Assembly (NCBI RefSeq): GCF_030246845.1 | Contig: NZ_CP126889.1 | Span: 1,426,001-1,490,000 of the forward strand | Source of the DNA: Enhydrobacter sp. | GTDB lineage: Bacteria; Pseudomonadota; Alphaproteobacteria; Reyranellales; Reyranellaceae | Length of the DNA: 64,000 nt | Reading direction: 5' to 3' | Shown here: positions 34,661 to 44,582 of the stretch, in pieces | Position numbering within the stretch: the first letter of the stretch is position 1 | Layout: each line of letters opens with the position of its first letter | Translations under genes and position numbers: made by a program | The notes under the pieces: generated by a model | Seen by the model: only the letters and a program-made list of their open reading frames with translations | Told to the model about the DNA's origin: nothing | The model's database searches: none

Positions 34661-35863
34661 TCACCGCGTGGCAGTCATATTCGGCGCTGCAAGTCCCGGC
34701 GGCGTCTTGTGCCAGGCGTTTCCTGCCATGGCCTGCTCATAACCATAGTCGTACAGCGCTCGCATATAAGGTTGCTCGAACTGTCCCTTCTCGGTCATCT
34801 GGAAGTCGGTGCCGATGTAGGCGAGGTTGTAGTCGACGCCATCGCGCTGGGTCACGAAGTACGTCCGCAGCACGTCGTTGCGACCGCTGGCCGCCAGCAT
34901 GGTACTGACGGCGCGACCGGCGATGCTGATGGTGCGTCTTTCGGCAACCGCATAGTCCGGATCCAGCCGGGCGTTGCGGATGATGTAGGCATGCCGCTCG
35001 CGCTTGACCCCCACGCCTTTAAGATCGACCGAGGGCGGATAGAGGAAGAGCTGGGCGATCGCGCCGCCATCGACATGCAGCTCCTGATACTTGCGCCCGT
35101 CGAGCTCGACATCGATCAGCACCGGCTGGAAGGCGGCCGGAACGGCCGACGATGCCCGCAGGATCTTGCGCACCAGGTCCAAAGCCCCGGGCCGGCCGCT
35201 GGCCGCGATCGCGCCGATGTTCCAGATCACCGGCCGCTGGGCGTCGAGATTGGTGGTGCCGATCATCAGCAGGCGGCCCTTGCGGTATTCGGCCGCGATC
35301 GCGTCGAGGAGATCCTGGTTGGCATACTTGGCGATGAGCTTTGCCAGCGGCGACGTGTCGGCCATGGCGTCGTCGAACAAGGCGGCCGTGTAGCCGCGCT
35401 GCTCGAAGACCCTGTCCGGCGTCATGGTCGTGTAGACCTCGCGCAACTGCGCGTCGTAGGCCGGCCCCAGGAAGGCGAAGGGCGCGATCAGCGCGCCGGT
35501 GCTGACGCCGGTCACCATCTTGAATTGGGGCCGTGTCCCGGTCGCGCTCCAGCCGTTCAGCAGGCCGGACCCGAAGGCGCCGTTGTCGCCGCCGCCGGAC
35601 ACGGCGAGGAAGTGGGCTGGCGGCATCGGCGCGTTGGCCGAGAGGCCCAGCGTTGCCCTCTCCCGCTCGAGTGCCGCCATGCCTTCCTCGATCACCGGGC
35701 CTGAATCGGCGTCGGGAAAGAACCGGGCGTTGGCGAGGCCGAGCGGCAGGGCGCGCATCGTGTCGGCGCGCGGCACCGCCGGGCCGCGCTCGGGTATCGA
35801 GCAGCCGATCGTCCAAAGGCCGAGGATCAGAATCACAAAGATTGTCGGTCTCAATTGGATCAC
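34661..35863 (-). CDS. Patatin-like phospholipase, lipoprotein
   Basis: This acyl hydrolase of about 400 residues has a lipobox-like LWTIGCS near residue 20, suggesting membrane anchoring. The catalytic site is complete: oxyanion loop SGGGDNGAFG, nucleophile GVSTG, and dyad DGG in ELHVDGGAI. The GTG at 35863 follows GGGAGG by five bases and gives a clean signal peptide; TTG 35890 is an alternative. Substrates are probably phospholipids or other lipids. Confidence 0.85.
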   Translation of the reverse strand: MIQLRPTIFVILILGLWTIGCSIPERGPAVPRADTMRALPLGLANARFFPDADSGPVIEEGMAALERERATLGLSANAPMPPAHFLAVSGGGDNGAFGSGLLNGWSATGTRPQFKMVTGVSTGALIAPFAFLGPAYDAQLREVYTTMTPDRVFEQRGYTAALFDDAMADTSPLAKLIAKYANQDLLDAIAAEYRKGRLLMIGTTNLDAQRPVIWNIGAIAASGRPGALDLVRKILRASSAVPAAFQPVLIDVELDGRKYQELHVDGGAIAQLFLYPPSVDLKGVGVKRERHAYIIRNARLDPDYAVAERRTISIAGRAVSTMLAASGRNDVLRTYFVTQRDGVDYNLAYIGTDFQMTEKGQFEQPYMRALYDYGYEQAMAGNAWHKTPPGLAAPNMTATR

Positions 35864-35879
35864 AAAGGCCTCCCGCACC

Positions 35880-36020
35880 TCAGCCCGCAACAGCGACCCG
35901 CCGGACGATCTCGTCGATCACCTGATCCTTGCCGACGCCGTCGGCGCTCGCCTCGTAGCTGCGGCTCGCTCGACAGCGCAAGCGATCGTGCGACTGCTTG
36001 CCGTCGTGTGGCCAAGGCAC
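35880..36020 (-). CDS. Possible 46-residue leader protein before patatin
   Basis: A GTG-started short frame ends 17 bases before the patatin start. Its C-terminal half (SADGVGKDQVIDEIVRRVAV) looks protein-like, but there is no clear ribosome site and no recognised family. It could be coincidental. Confidence 0.25.
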   Translation of the reverse strand: MPWPHDGKQSHDRLRCRASRSYEASADGVGKDQVIDEIVRRVAVAG

Positions 36021-36038
36021 TATAGCCAGGCATGAAAG

Positions 36039-39000
36039 CTACTTTGAGACCCGTTCCATTGAGGCACTCTCTGTAGACGGCGCGAGGGCCTCGTAGCGTC
36101 GCCGCAGGCCAGGACGTGCTCTTTCGCGCAGCCACTGGAACATGACGTAAAGCGGCGGGATCGCGAAGATGCCGACGAGGGATGCCGCGAGCATGCCGCC
36201 GAAGACCGGCGTGCCGACATTGCGGCGCGCGAGCTGTGCGGCACCGAGCGCGACGACCAGGGGATAGAGGCCGAGGATGAAGGCGAAGGAGGTCATCATG
36301 ACGGGCCGGAAGCGCAGGCGCGCGCCTTCGACGGCCGCCGGCGCAAGCGCGACGCCGCTCTCGCGTTTCTCCTTGGCGAACTCCACGATCAGGATACCGT
36401 TCTTTGCCGCCAGCCCGATCAACACGACCATGCCGATCTGGCCGTAGAGATCGAGCGTCAGGCCGGCCAGCAGGATGGCGCCGAACGATCCCAGGATCCC
36501 GATGGTGACCGACAGCAACACCGGGACCGGGATCGTCCAGCTTTCATAGAGGGCGACGAGGAAGAGGTAGGCGAACAGGATCGCGAAGGCGAGGATCATG
36601 GCTGTCTTGCCTTCGGCACGCTTTTCCTGGAACGAGACGTCGGTCCATTCGCCCTGGTATCCGGGCGGCAAGGTGGCCTTCGCCACCTGCTCCACCGCCG
36701 CCAGGGATTGCCCCGAGGAAACGCCGGGAGCCGGGCTGCCCTGGATCGCGACGGCGAGGCGGTTGTTGTAGCGCACCAGGGCCTGCGGCCCGATCACGAC
36801 GCGCACTTCGAGCAGGCTGCGCAACGGCACCATGTCGCCGTCGGCGGTGCGCACGTTGATGCGGTAGATGTCGTCGACGCTGGCGCGATCCTGGGCCTCG
36901 GCCTGCACATTGACCTGCCAGGTCCGGCCGAAGAGGTTCATGTCGTTCACGTAGTAGCCGCCCAGCGACGTCTGCAGCGCCTGGAAGACATCGGACAGCT
37001 TGAGGCCTAAAACCTGGACCTTGTCGCGGTCGATATCGAGATAGATCGAAGGCGTCGTGGCGGAGAAGGTGCTGAAGACGCGCGTCAGGCTGGGATTCTG
37101 GTTCGCCGCCACCAGCATGCCCCGCAGGGCCTGGGCGAGCGCCTTGGGATCGGAGCTGCTCATGCTCTTCAGCATGTAGCTGAACCCGCCCGCCGTCCCG
37201 AGGCCGATGATCGGCGGCGGCGCCACGGCCACCGCCGATCCGCCGCGGACTTCGCGAAACCTATCGTTGAGGCGGGCGATGACCGCCGGGGCGCCCCGTT
37301 CCCTGGCGAGCCGGTCGTGGAAGGGCTTGAGCGAGACGATGACGAAGGCGCCGTTGGCCTGCGAATAGTTGTCGATGAAGTTGAGACCGATGACGGAGGT
37401 GTAGCTGTCGACCGTGTCCTCCGCGGCGATCAGGCGCTCGAGCCGGGAGACATAGTCGCTGGTGCGCGCCACCGAGGCGCCGTCGGGGAGCTGGGCGATC
37501 ACGAAGAACGCCCCCTGATCGTCCTCCGGCAGGAAGCCGGTCGGAGTGATCCGAGACAGCAGGGCCGTCCCGATCATCGCCACCGCCACCATTGCAATCC
37601 CGACGATCGAGAAGTGGACCAGGCGTGCGACGACGCCGCCGTAGGCGTCGCGTACGTGGTCGATCGTGCGCATCACCCTGCCCATGACGCCACGCCGCGG
37701 TCCCTCGTGGCGCTTCAGGAGGATCGCACAGAGCGCGGGCGAGAGCGTCAGCGCATTGACCGCCGACAGGAACATCGACACCGCGACCGTCACCGCGAAC
37801 TGGCGGAACAGCTCGCCCGAGATGCCGGGAATGAAGGCAATCGGCACGAATACCGACAGCAGGACGAGGGTGATGGCGATGATCGGCGCCGTGATCTGTC
37901 CCATCGCCACCTTCGTCGCGTCGGCAACCGACAAGTCGGGCCGGGACTCCATCACCTGCTCGACGTTCTCGACGACCACGATGGCGTCGTCGACCACGAT
38001 CCCGATCGCCAGCACGACGGCGAGGAGCGAGACGGTGTTGGCGGAATAGCCGATGGCCAGAAGCACCACGAAGGTGCCGATCAGGCTGACCGGGACAGCG
38101 ACCGTCGGAATGAGGGTCGCGCGCCAGCTTCCCAGGAACAGGAACACCACCAGGACGACCAGGACGAAGGCCTCGACCAGCGTCTTCTCGACCTCTTCTA
38201 TGGTGGAGGTCACGAACACGGTCGGGTCGTAGGTCACCTTCCAGTCCAGATCCGGCGGAAAGTCGTGCGCCATCTCGGTCATCGCCGCCTTCACGGCGGC
38301 GAGCGTGTTGACCGCGTTGGTGCCCGGCGCCTGGTAGAGGCCGATGACCGTCGCCGGCTTGCCGTTCAGCCGCGTCTCGCGATCGAGATTGGCGGCGCCG
38401 AGCTCGATGCGGGCGATGTCGCCCAGGCGCAGGATCGAGCCGTCCGGGTTGGTGCGGATGACGATGCGCGCAAACTCCTCGGGCGAGGCCAGCCGGCCTT
38501 TGGTCTGGATATTGAGCTGGAGCTGCTGGTCGTTCGAGATCGGCCGCGCCCCAATGCGGCCGACCGCCGCCTGGACGTTCTGGGCCTGGAGCGCCGCGAC
38601 GACGTCTCCCGTCGTCAGGTTGAGCCCGGTCAGTCGGTCGGTCTGTATCCAGACCCGCATCGAGTAGTCCTGCGGCCCGAACAAGGTGGCGGAGCCGACG
38701 CCCGGCGTGCTCTTGATGCGATCGAGCACGTTGATCGTGACGTAGTTGGAGATGAAGAGCGGATCCTTTGTCCCCCTGGGCGAATAGACCGACAGCACGC
38801 CCAGCAGCGCCGTCGACTGCTTCTGCACCGTGACGCCCTGCTGCTTGACCTCGGCGGGCAGCCGCGCCACGACCGCTTGCACCCGGTTGTTCACGTTGAC
38901 AGTATTGATGTCGGGGTCGGTGCCGAGCTCGAAGGACACCTTCAGCGAATAGCTGCCGTCATTGCCGCTGACGCTGCGCATGTAGATGGCGCGATCGACG

Positions 39001-39215
39001 CCCACCAGCTGCGCTTCCAGTGGCTGGGCGACGGTGGCCTCCACGACCGCCGCCGACGCACCGGGGTAGGTGGTGGTGACGGAGACCTGCGGCGGCACGA
39101 TATCCGGATATTGCGCCAGCGGGATCGCCACGAGGGCAATAGCCCCCGCGATCACCGTCACGATGGCAATGACGATGGCCAGCCGTGGCCGGTCGACGAA
39201 GACCGAGGAAATCAT
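36039..39215 (-). CDS. RND multidrug efflux transporter (HAE1 family)
   Basis: This 1,058-residue inner-membrane pump of the AcrB/MexB type drives proton-coupled export of hydrophobic compounds. It has the family opening [18 protein letters not shown], twelve membrane segments with two large periplasmic loops, the proton-relay pair in [20 protein letters not shown] (adjacent Asp residues), and the C-terminal [23 protein letters not shown]. It lies four bases after the adaptor gene, so the two are co-transcribed. No outer-membrane TolC partner is adjacent. Confidence 0.95.
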   Translation of the reverse strand: MISSVFVDRPRLAIVIAIVTVIAGAIALVAIPLAQYPDIVPPQVSVTTTYPGASAAVVEATVAQPLEAQLVGVDRAIYMRSVSGNDGSYSLKVSFELGTDPDINTVNVNNRVQAVVARLPAEVKQQGVTVQKQSTALLGVLSVYSPRGTKDPLFISNYVTINVLDRIKSTPGVGSATLFGPQDYSMRVWIQTDRLTGLNLTTGDVVAALQAQNVQAAVGRIGARPISNDQQLQLNIQTKGRLASPEEFARIVIRTNPDGSILRLGDIARIELGAANLDRETRLNGKPATVIGLYQAPGTNAVNTLAAVKAAMTEMAHDFPPDLDWKVTYDPTVFVTSTIEEVEKTLVEAFVLVVLVVFLFLGSWRATLIPTVAVPVSLIGTFVVLLAIGYSANTVSLLAVVLAIGIVVDDAIVVVENVEQVMESRPDLSVADATKVAMGQITAPIIAITLVLLSVFVPIAFIPGISGELFRQFAVTVAVSMFLSAVNALTLSPALCAILLKRHEGPRRGVMGRVMRTIDHVRDAYGGVVARLVHFSIVGIAMVAVAMIGTALLSRITPTGFLPEDDQGAFFVIAQLPDGASVARTSDYVSRLERLIAAEDTVDSYTSVIGLNFIDNYSQANGAFVIVSLKPFHDRLARERGAPAVIARLNDRFREVRGGSAVAVAPPPIIGLGTAGGFSYMLKSMSSSDPKALAQALRGMLVAANQNPSLTRVFSTFSATTPSIYLDIDRDKVQVLGLKLSDVFQALQTSLGGYYVNDMNLFGRTWQVNVQAEAQDRASVDDIYRINVRTADGDMVPLRSLLEVRVVIGPQALVRYNNRLAVAIQGSPAPGVSSGQSLAAVEQVAKATLPPGYQGEWTDVSFQEKRAEGKTAMILAFAILFAYLFLVALYESWTIPVPVLLSVTIGILGSFGAILLAGLTLDLYGQIGMVVLIGLAAKNGILIVEFAKEKRESGVALAPAAVEGARLRFRPVMMTSFAFILGLYPLVVALGAAQLARRNVGTPVFGGMLAASLVGIFAIPPLYVMFQWLRERARPGLRRRYEALAPSTESASMERVSK

Positions 39216-39219
39216 CGCC

Positions 39220-40383
39220 TCAGCCTCCGGTCATCGAAGCGACCGGCGAAGCCTGCACTGGAGCGCCGGCGCGCAATGAGCCCAGCCCCTCCACGACCAC
39301 CTGCTCGCCGCCTTTGAGGCCGTCGGCGATGACCGCGTTCGGGCCGGAATCGCCTCCCACTTTCACGCGTCGAACGGCGGCCTTGCCGTCTTCCACGATG
39401 AAGACATAGACGCCTTCCTGGTCGGCAATCAGGGCCGCTTGCGGCACCAGAATCCGTTCGACCGGCTTTTCCTGCTCGACGGCGGCTTGCAGCAGCTGGC
39501 CATCCACCAGCACCCCTTTCGGATTGGGCACGGTGGCCCGCACGAGGACCGTATCGGTCGCCTGGTTCACGGTCACGTCGACGAAATTGATCCGTCCCGG
39601 CTCGCTATAGAGCGAGCCGTCGGAAAACCGGAGGCGAACGAGCAGTCCCGCTGCATTCGCTGCCGTATGGGTTTGCTGGCCTTCCTTCTGCAACTCGAGA
39701 AATTCGCGCTGGCTCACCGGGAACAGCACGTACATCGGATCGACGCTGACGATCGTGGTCAGCGTGCCGGACTCCGGCCCGACCACATTGCCTTTCGTCA
39801 CGGCCGAACGCCCGATGCGGCCGGCGATCGGCGACATGATCTGCGTATAGCCGAGATTGATCCTGGCGTTCTGCAGGGCCGCCTGGGCGGACGCGAGGTT
39901 GCCTTGCGCCGTCTGCTCGGCGGCGACCCGTTCATCGCGCACGGCCACGGACTGGGCGCCGGTCTTGACGAGTTCGTCCGATCTCTGCCGCTGAAGCATG
40001 GCGTTGGTAAGCTGTCCCTGGGCCCGCAGCACCTCGCCCTCGGCCTGCCGGACGGCCGCCTCGAACGGCCCCGATTCGATCCGATAGAGCGGCGCGCCCG
40101 CGGCGACCACGTCGCCTTCCTTGAACAGGATCTCCTCGAGGTATCCGGTCACCCGCGCCTTGACCTCGACGCGGTCCTTCGCCTGCACGCGGCCGACGAA
40201 GGTCGTCGCCTGCGTCACCGCCCGCTTCTCCGCGAACACCGTTCCGACAGGTGTCGGCTGCCCAGCGGCGGGCTGGGCATGCAGTCCATTCCAGGGAACA
40301 ATGATGCTTAGCGCGACCAGCGAAGCATACCAACGTCCTCGCCTCGGCACTCCTTCCCGACCGAGCTGGTAAGGCTTGTTCAT
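39220..40383 (-). CDS. RND efflux periplasmic adaptor (membrane fusion protein)
   Basis: This 387-residue adaptor links the RND pump to an outer-membrane channel. It has a signal sequence ending near LHAQ, a barrel-sandwich hybrid ([20 protein letters not shown]), a coiled-coil hairpin (around residues 110-175), the second half-motif [12 protein letters not shown], and a C-terminal membrane-proximal domain. The ATG at 40383 has a GAGG site four bases before it. Confidence 0.93.
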   Translation of the reverse strand: MNKPYQLGREGVPRRGRWYASLVALSIIVPWNGLHAQPAAGQPTPVGTVFAEKRAVTQATTFVGRVQAKDRVEVKARVTGYLEEILFKEGDVVAAGAPLYRIESGPFEAAVRQAEGEVLRAQGQLTNAMLQRQRSDELVKTGAQSVAVRDERVAAEQTAQGNLASAQAALQNARINLGYTQIMSPIAGRIGRSAVTKGNVVGPESGTLTTIVSVDPMYVLFPVSQREFLELQKEGQQTHTAANAAGLLVRLRFSDGSLYSEPGRINFVDVTVNQATDTVLVRATVPNPKGVLVDGQLLQAAVEQEKPVERILVPQAALIADQEGVYVFIVEDGKAAVRRVKVGGDSGPNAVIADGLKGGEQVVVEGLGSLRAGAPVQASPVASMTGG

Positions 40384-40480
40384 ATAGCCTCGGGCAGGGC
40401 CTTGCCCTGAACAGACGAAGTCGTGCTGATGCTTTCGGGTAAGGTGACCAGTCTTGCTGGTGCACCGCAACCAGCGAGCG

Positions 40481-40504
40481 CACTGGCAGATAGACTAGTC
40501 AGTG
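40481..40504. promoter_or_regulatory. Possible TetR-type operator before the efflux operon
   Basis: An imperfect dyad with CACTG...CAGTG ends and an inner GACTAGTC palindrome lies 98 bases upstream of the adaptor ATG. TetR-family repressors often control RND operons at such sites, but no repressor gene is adjacent. Confidence 0.3.
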
Positions 40505-40648
40505 CCGGTCGACGTCGCAATGCACTCTTTCCTCCACAGCATCGGACAGAGGCTGGTTTCGACCACCCGGTCGTGCCGCCGGACGGAGTGTGCGGCAAAC
40601 GAAATCCCATGACCGCCGCTGCCTGTGGCTTTGGTCCAGGGCTTCCCG

Positions 40649-41638
40649 CTACTGGATCACGATCTCGACACGGCGGTTCTGCGGCTCGCGCACGCCGTCG
40701 CCGGTCGGCACCAGCGGCTGGGTCTCGCCCTTGCCGATCACCGAGATCGCCGTCGCCGGCACGCCGTCACGCACAAGGGCGTCCTTGACCGCATTCGCCC
40801 GACGCAGCGACAGCGCCATGTTGTAGCTCGCCGGTCCCGACGTGTCGGTGTGGCCGGTGGCGGTGATGCGGGCGCTGCCCTTGGTCTTGTAGGCGTCGGC
40901 CGCCTGCTGGATCGTGCCCAAGGCCTGCTGCGACAGGTTCGAGCGGTCCCAGTCGAAGAACACCATGAAGGACGGAGCGGCCGGAGCCGGAGGTGGAGGC
41001 GGCGGTGCCGCCACTTCAGGTGGCCCGAACTTGTACTGCAGGCCGAGCATGACCGCGAAATTGTTGTTGCTCCAGCCATTGCCATTCAGGCTCGGGTTGG
41101 ATGTTCCATAGTAGCGGCCGTCGAGATTGAGGCGGAAGTTGTTGTCGATATGCCAGCTGGCGCCGACAATGCCCTGGAACGCGAATACGGTGCTGCTGAG
41201 TGAACCGGTGCCGTCCACAAAGCCGATGCCAAGGCCGGCGCCAATGTAGGGTGTGATGATCGAATCGGGGAGAAAATCGTAGTACCCGTTCACCAGGATC
41301 CCGAGCTGACTGATGTTGCTGGAATAGAAGCCCGATCCCATCGGACCGGCGCCCGTAACGGAGTTGACCTGGTTCTGGCGATAGACACCTTCCAGTTCAA
41401 CGCGCGGACCGATGAAGTCGTAGCCGATCACACCTCCCGCGGCCCATCCGGTCTGCGTCGTGATCGGCACATTCGCAAACTGCGTACCCGCGGTGTTGAC
41501 CGTTGTATTGAGAAGCCAGCTCAGACCGCCTTCGGCCCCGATGTAGACGCCCGGCGTGGGCGCTGTCTGCGCACCGGCCGTCAGCGGAAGCAAGGCGAAT
41601 GAGGCTCCGGCAGCAGCCATCCATTTCAGCATCGTCAT
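40649..41638 (-). CDS. OmpA-family outer-membrane protein
   Basis: This 329-residue outer-membrane protein has a signal peptide (residues 1-23), an eight-strand beta-barrel of about 180 residues, a proline-rich linker (APPPPPPAPAAP), and a C-terminal OmpA peptidoglycan-binding domain with FDWDRSNLS and ATGHTDTSGP. The ATG at 41638 follows GGGGAG at suitable spacing. An FNR-like box lies 131 bases upstream, so oxygen control is possible. Confidence 0.9.
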   Translation of the reverse strand: MTMLKWMAAAGASFALLPLTAGAQTAPTPGVYIGAEGGLSWLLNTTVNTAGTQFANVPITTQTGWAAGGVIGYDFIGPRVELEGVYRQNQVNSVTGAGPMGSGFYSSNISQLGILVNGYYDFLPDSIITPYIGAGLGIGFVDGTGSLSSTVFAFQGIVGASWHIDNNFRLNLDGRYYGTSNPSLNGNGWSNNNFAVMLGLQYKFGPPEVAAPPPPPPAPAAPSFMVFFDWDRSNLSQQALGTIQQAADAYKTKGSARITATGHTDTSGPASYNMALSLRRANAVKDALVRDGVPATAISVIGKGETQPLVPTGDGVREPQNRRVEIVIQ

Positions 41639-41768
41639 CGCACCACTCCCCTTCCGTACCTGGAATCGTTCATTCCACTGGCAGAGAATGACCTTGCGAA
41701 GGAAACTCCGACGCCGGCCACCGCCGCGAATCGCGCGTTCAAAGTAGGTAACGGCTCCCTGGGAGGCA

Positions 41769-41782
41769 TTGACATTAGTCAA
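41769..41782. promoter_or_regulatory. FNR/FixK-like box (TTGACATTAGTCAA)
   Basis: A symmetric TTGAC-N4-GTCAA site in the divergent region between the OmpA gene (131 bases) and the 37-residue protein gene (170 bases). Confidence 0.65.
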
Positions 41783-41884
41783 GGGCCGTTCGCACCGGCA
41801 TCCGCTCTGTCTTCCGTATTCTGCAGCAGGTGGGTAGCCTCGACGTTCCCCGCGCCGGGCTTGCCCCATTCGTCGTCGGTTCGA

Positions 41885-41898
41885 TTGATCAAACGCAT
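41885..41898. promoter_or_regulatory. FNR/FixK-like half-box (TTGATCAAACGCAT)
   Basis: Lies 54 bases before the second 37-residue protein gene. It matches the element before the paralogue at 30830 in a common CGATTGATCnnnCGCA frame, which is why it is called despite an imperfect right half. Confidence 0.5.
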
Positions 41899-41951
41899 GG
41901 CGCCGACCTCGGGCACGACTTCAAAGTCGTCACCGAAGGAGCGCTGGCACC

Positions 41952-42065
41952 ATGGATGACCCTACACTGCTCGACTATCTGCGATTCTGGGACACTGCGC
42001 TGTTCTTCGGCGTGCCCTTGAGCCTGCTGATACTGGTTCTCATTCAGCGGCACCGGTCGCGCTAG
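41952..42065 (+). CDS. 37-residue membrane protein (paralogue of 30830-30943)
   Basis: This tiny protein has a start MDDPTLLDYLRFWDTA, one membrane helix (LFFGVPLSLLILVLIQ) and a basic tail RHRSR. Its length and pattern equal those of the product at 30830-30943, eleven kilobases away. AAGGAG lies ten bases before the ATG. The basic cytoplasmic tail suggests an N-out topology or binding to a negatively charged partner. It is followed by the convergent PPK2 gene. Function unknown. Confidence 0.75.
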   Translation: MDDPTLLDYLRFWDTALFFGVPLSLLILVLIQRHRSR

Positions 42066-42108
42066 CCGAGCCATCAATCTCAACGTGAGGGCAAGCGCCT
42101 TTGCCTCT

Positions 42109-42909
42109 TCAATAATGCTGTTCGACGAACCTGCGACCCATCAGGGAAGCGACATCGTCATACTGCTTCGTCTTCGAGCGCTCCGGGAGTTCCACCTTCT
42201 TTTGCTCAACATGCCTGTAGGGAATACGAGAAAGGATGTGGGAAATGCAATTGAGTCGAGCCCGTTTCTTGTCATTCGAATCGACCAGGTACCACGGCGC
42301 ATACTCTGTATCCGTATGCTCGAACATGAGGTCACGCGCTTTCGAATAGTCATACCATCGCCTGAACGACTCCAGGTCCATCGGGCTGAGTTTCCATTGC
42401 CGGACCGGATCGTCGATGCGAGCCTGGAAGCGCCGCTCCTGCTCCTCTTGGCCGACTTCCAACCAAATCTTGATGAGTCGTGTTCCGCCTTCGACGATGA
42501 ACTTCTCCACGATGGGGCAAAGCGCGAGAAATCGTTGATGCTGTTCGTGCGTGCAAAAGCCCATTACGTACTCGACTCCGGCGCGGTTGTACCAGCTTCG
42601 ATCGAAGATCACGATTTCTCCGCCCGATGGGAAATGCTCGACGTACCTCTGCAGATAGATTTGCGATCGCTCGCGGTCCGAGGGCGATGGCAACGCCACC
42701 ACCCGGAACACTCGAGGGCTCACGCGATCAACGATTGTCTTGATCGTGCCACCCTTTCCGGCAGCATCCCGTCCCTCGAGAACAATAATAATGCGCTCCT
42801 TGTGCTCCCGAACCCATGCCTGAAGACTGCACAACTCCGCCTGGAGCTTGCGCAGTTCCTTTTCGTAGATCTTTCGGCTGAGCTTTTCGTTGGCCGCCTT
42901 CTTCAGCAT
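42109..42909 (-). CDS. ppk2: Polyphosphate kinase 2 (PPK2)
   Basis: This protein of about 266 residues is a PPK2 that makes nucleoside triphosphates from polyphosphate and NDP (or the reverse). Walker A is LEGRDAAGKGG near residue 45; the lid and Walker B region has FDRSWYNRAGVEYV near 105, and KIWLEVGQEEQERRF follows. The ATG at 42909 has GGGGAG six bases before it. An FNR-like box 75 bases upstream suggests use when respiration is limited. Confidence 0.92.
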   Translation of the reverse strand: MLKKAANEKLSRKIYEKELRKLQAELCSLQAWVREHKERIIIVLEGRDAAGKGGTIKTIVDRVSPRVFRVVALPSPSDRERSQIYLQRYVEHFPSGGEIVIFDRSWYNRAGVEYVMGFCTHEQHQRFLALCPIVEKFIVEGGTRLIKIWLEVGQEEQERRFQARIDDPVRQWKLSPMDLESFRRWYDYSKARDLMFEHTDTEYAPWYLVDSNDKKRARLNCISHILSRIPYRHVEQKKVELPERSKTKQYDDVASLMGRRFVEQHY

Positions 42910-42983
42910 GGCTATCTCCCCGTTCACCGACGGCGGAACGCATATTCTTGGCTAATTAAAGCCGCACCCATTCCGGATAGTCC

Positions 42984-42997
42984 TTGACTTTGATCAA
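42984..42997. promoter_or_regulatory. FNR/FixK box (TTGACTTTGATCAA)
   Basis: TTGAC-N4-ATCAA, 75 bases upstream of ppk2. Confidence 0.7.
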
Positions 42998-43080
42998 GGA
43001 CCGTACGGCACCTTGGTAACGCCCACCAAGCCAGGCCTCGCTGCTCGGATGGGTTCGGGATCATCGCGGACCGACAGAGA

Positions 43081-43094
43081 TTGACTAATGTCAA
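43081..43094. promoter_or_regulatory. FNR/FixK box (TTGACTAATGTCAA)
   Basis: A symmetric TTGAC-N4-GTCAA site, 38 bases before the small envelope operon that starts at 43132. Confidence 0.7.
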
Positions 43095-43131
43095 GGAGGG
43101 CGTTCGCCCGGTGCGCTACTAATCCTCAACG

Positions 43132-43320
43132 ATGGAAAGCCTTCAGTTCCTTTCAACCATGCTTTCGACCCTTTTGGTGGTGGCGACAACTTTGATCATG
43201 CTGGCGATGACGCTGGACGGCCAAAATCCCGGTCGGCGGCCGCGGGACAGCTTTGAACGAGCTCACCGCAGACGGGCCGTCGCCGCTATCCAGGGTGAAA
43301 ATCCGACGAGGGAAACATGA
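43132..43320 (+). CDS. 62-residue single-helix membrane protein
   Basis: This small protein has a membrane segment (TMLSTLLVVATTLIMLAMTL) and a basic cytoplasmic tail (GRRPRDSFERAHRRR). It is the first gene of a small operon and overlaps the next gene by ATGA. The FNR-like box 38 bases before the ATG and the coupling support expression. Function unknown. Confidence 0.6.
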   Translation: MESLQFLSTMLSTLLVVATTLIMLAMTLDGQNPGRRPRDSFERAHRRRAVAAIQGENPTRET

Positions 43321-43535
43321 CTAAGACGATTTCGATCGTATCGATCGCGTTGGTGAGCCTCGCCACCGCTTGTGATCGGCCAATGACTACAGGGGAAAAG
43401 GGTGCGGCAGTCGGCGCGGCGGCCGGCACCGGTATCGGTCTCGTGACCGGCGGCAGCTTCGGCCAGGTCGTGGGCGCCGGCCTGATAGGCGGTGCGGTCG
43501 GCTATCTCGGCGGCAGCGCCATCGGCGACAAGTGA
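43317..43535 (+). CDS. Glycine-zipper lipoprotein
   Basis: This 72-residue protein has a lipoprotein-like leader with LATACDRP (Cys about residue 19) and a glycine-zipper core (GAAVGAAAGTGIGLVTGG, then GAGLIGGAVGYLGG), as in small outer-membrane YMGG/SlyB-like proteins. It overlaps the previous gene by four bases. A role in envelope stability is inferred from the family. Confidence 0.75.
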   Translation: MTKTISIVSIALVSLATACDRPMTTGEKGAAVGAAAGTGIGLVTGGSFGQVVGAGLIGGAVGYLGGSAIGDK

Positions 43536-43555
43536 ACCGGGCGGAGGCAGAACAA

Positions 43556-43885
43556 ATGTCAGCCAAGAGCTTTCTCGCCATGACTGCGCTTCTTCTCGTC
43601 CCGGTGGAAGCCAATGCCCAGGGCGGGCAGCTGACCTTCGACCAGGCGGCCTATGTAACCTGTCGCGAGGCGCAGGCGATGCAGCCCGATGCGCGAAGGC
43701 AGATTGCGGTCTTCCTCGCCCAGCACGCCGCACGCCATCGAGGCATCGCCCTTCCGACCGACGAGCGCGGCGGCCAGCTTGGCATGCTGGTGCGCAGCGG
43801 ATGCACGCTCGCTCCCGACGCTTACCTGTTCACAGTCATCGACCGGGCGATCGTGGCCGAGAAGCCCAACCTCGCAAAGCGCTAA
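43556..43885 (+). CDS. HdeA/HdeB-like periplasmic protein
   Basis: This 109-residue secreted protein has a signal peptide to ANAQ (about residue 22). It carries the HdeA-like spacing of two Cys: YVTCREAQAM and MLVRSGCTLAP, joined by a helix (QIAVFLAQHAARHRG) and a final DAYLFTVIDRAIVAE. HdeA proteins are acid-activated chaperones. GGAGG lies eight bases before the ATG. It is the third gene of the small envelope operon. Confidence 0.6.
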   Translation: MSAKSFLAMTALLLVPVEANAQGGQLTFDQAAYVTCREAQAMQPDARRQIAVFLAQHAARHRGIALPTDERGGQLGMLVRSGCTLAPDAYLFTVIDRAIVAEKPNLAKR

Positions 43886-43966
43886 CCGGTCGACACTTCC
43901 CGCTTTGTGGCTCTGCGAGACCGTACCGGCTTGGAGCGCCCCCTGTGGGTAGAGGAGCACAAGACA

Positions 43967-44566
43967 ATGAAGCATGCCTATTCTGCAGCCGTGGCCATGC
44001 TTGGTCTCTTGCTGATCACCCCGACAGTTTCGGGCTGGGCGCAGGTCACGTCGGCCACGCAGCCCGTTACCGGCATAACGATGGCAACCAAAAGAGTAGC
44101 GGAGGGGCAAGTCACTGCCGTGGATCTCGGGGCCCGTACCGTTACGGTGATGCTCTCGAATGGCAGAAGCGTTAGTGGCGCAGTGAGCGAGGGGGTCGGA
44201 GGGCTCGACCTTGTAAAGGTAGGTGACCGTGTTGAAGCCACCTTCGAAGAGAGATTGAGTTTCGTTCTCTCGGCGCCGGGTACGGCCACGCCGGCCAATC
44301 GAGCCATTGGCGGACTTGCCACCTCCAGAGCCGATCAAATGCCGGCCGGATATATGGCGGCTTACGCCGTATCGACCTGGATGGTGGTGGGGACGGATGT
44401 GGCAAACAATACGATCTCCCTTGTCGACCCTGCAGGTGGTCAGGTCTTGACCTTCGATGTACGCACAGCGGAGGGCCGCACGTCCTTGCCGAGGGTGAAA
44501 GCCGGGGACAAGTTGACAGCCGTGCGGGCCGAATTCCTGTTTGCTCGAATAGTGCGTAAGCCCTGA
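43967..44566 (+). CDS. Secreted protein of unknown function (related to 29975-30646)
   Basis: This 199-residue secreted protein has a signal peptide ending near GWAQ. Two repeated strand-turn units follow: EGQVTAVDLGARTVTVML ... LVKVGDRVEATFEE, and DVANNTISLVDPAGG ... VKAGDKLTAV. This plan is shared with the protein at 29975-30646. The ATG at 43967 has GAGGAG upstream. It closes the small envelope operon at 43132. Function unknown. Confidence 0.7.
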   Translation: MKHAYSAAVAMLGLLLITPTVSGWAQVTSATQPVTGITMATKRVAEGQVTAVDLGARTVTVMLSNGRSVSGAVSEGVGGLDLVKVGDRVEATFEERLSFVLSAPGTATPANRAIGGLATSRADQMPAGYMAAYAVSTWMVVGTDVANNTISLVDPAGGQVLTFDVRTAEGRTSLPRVKAGDKLTAVRAEFLFARIVRKP

Positions 44567-44582
44567 TCCTGCCGCTTGAACA

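Noticed and set aside
36039..40383. FNR control of the RND efflux pair
   Set aside because: No box found in the upstream region; only a weak TetR-type dyad is seen.
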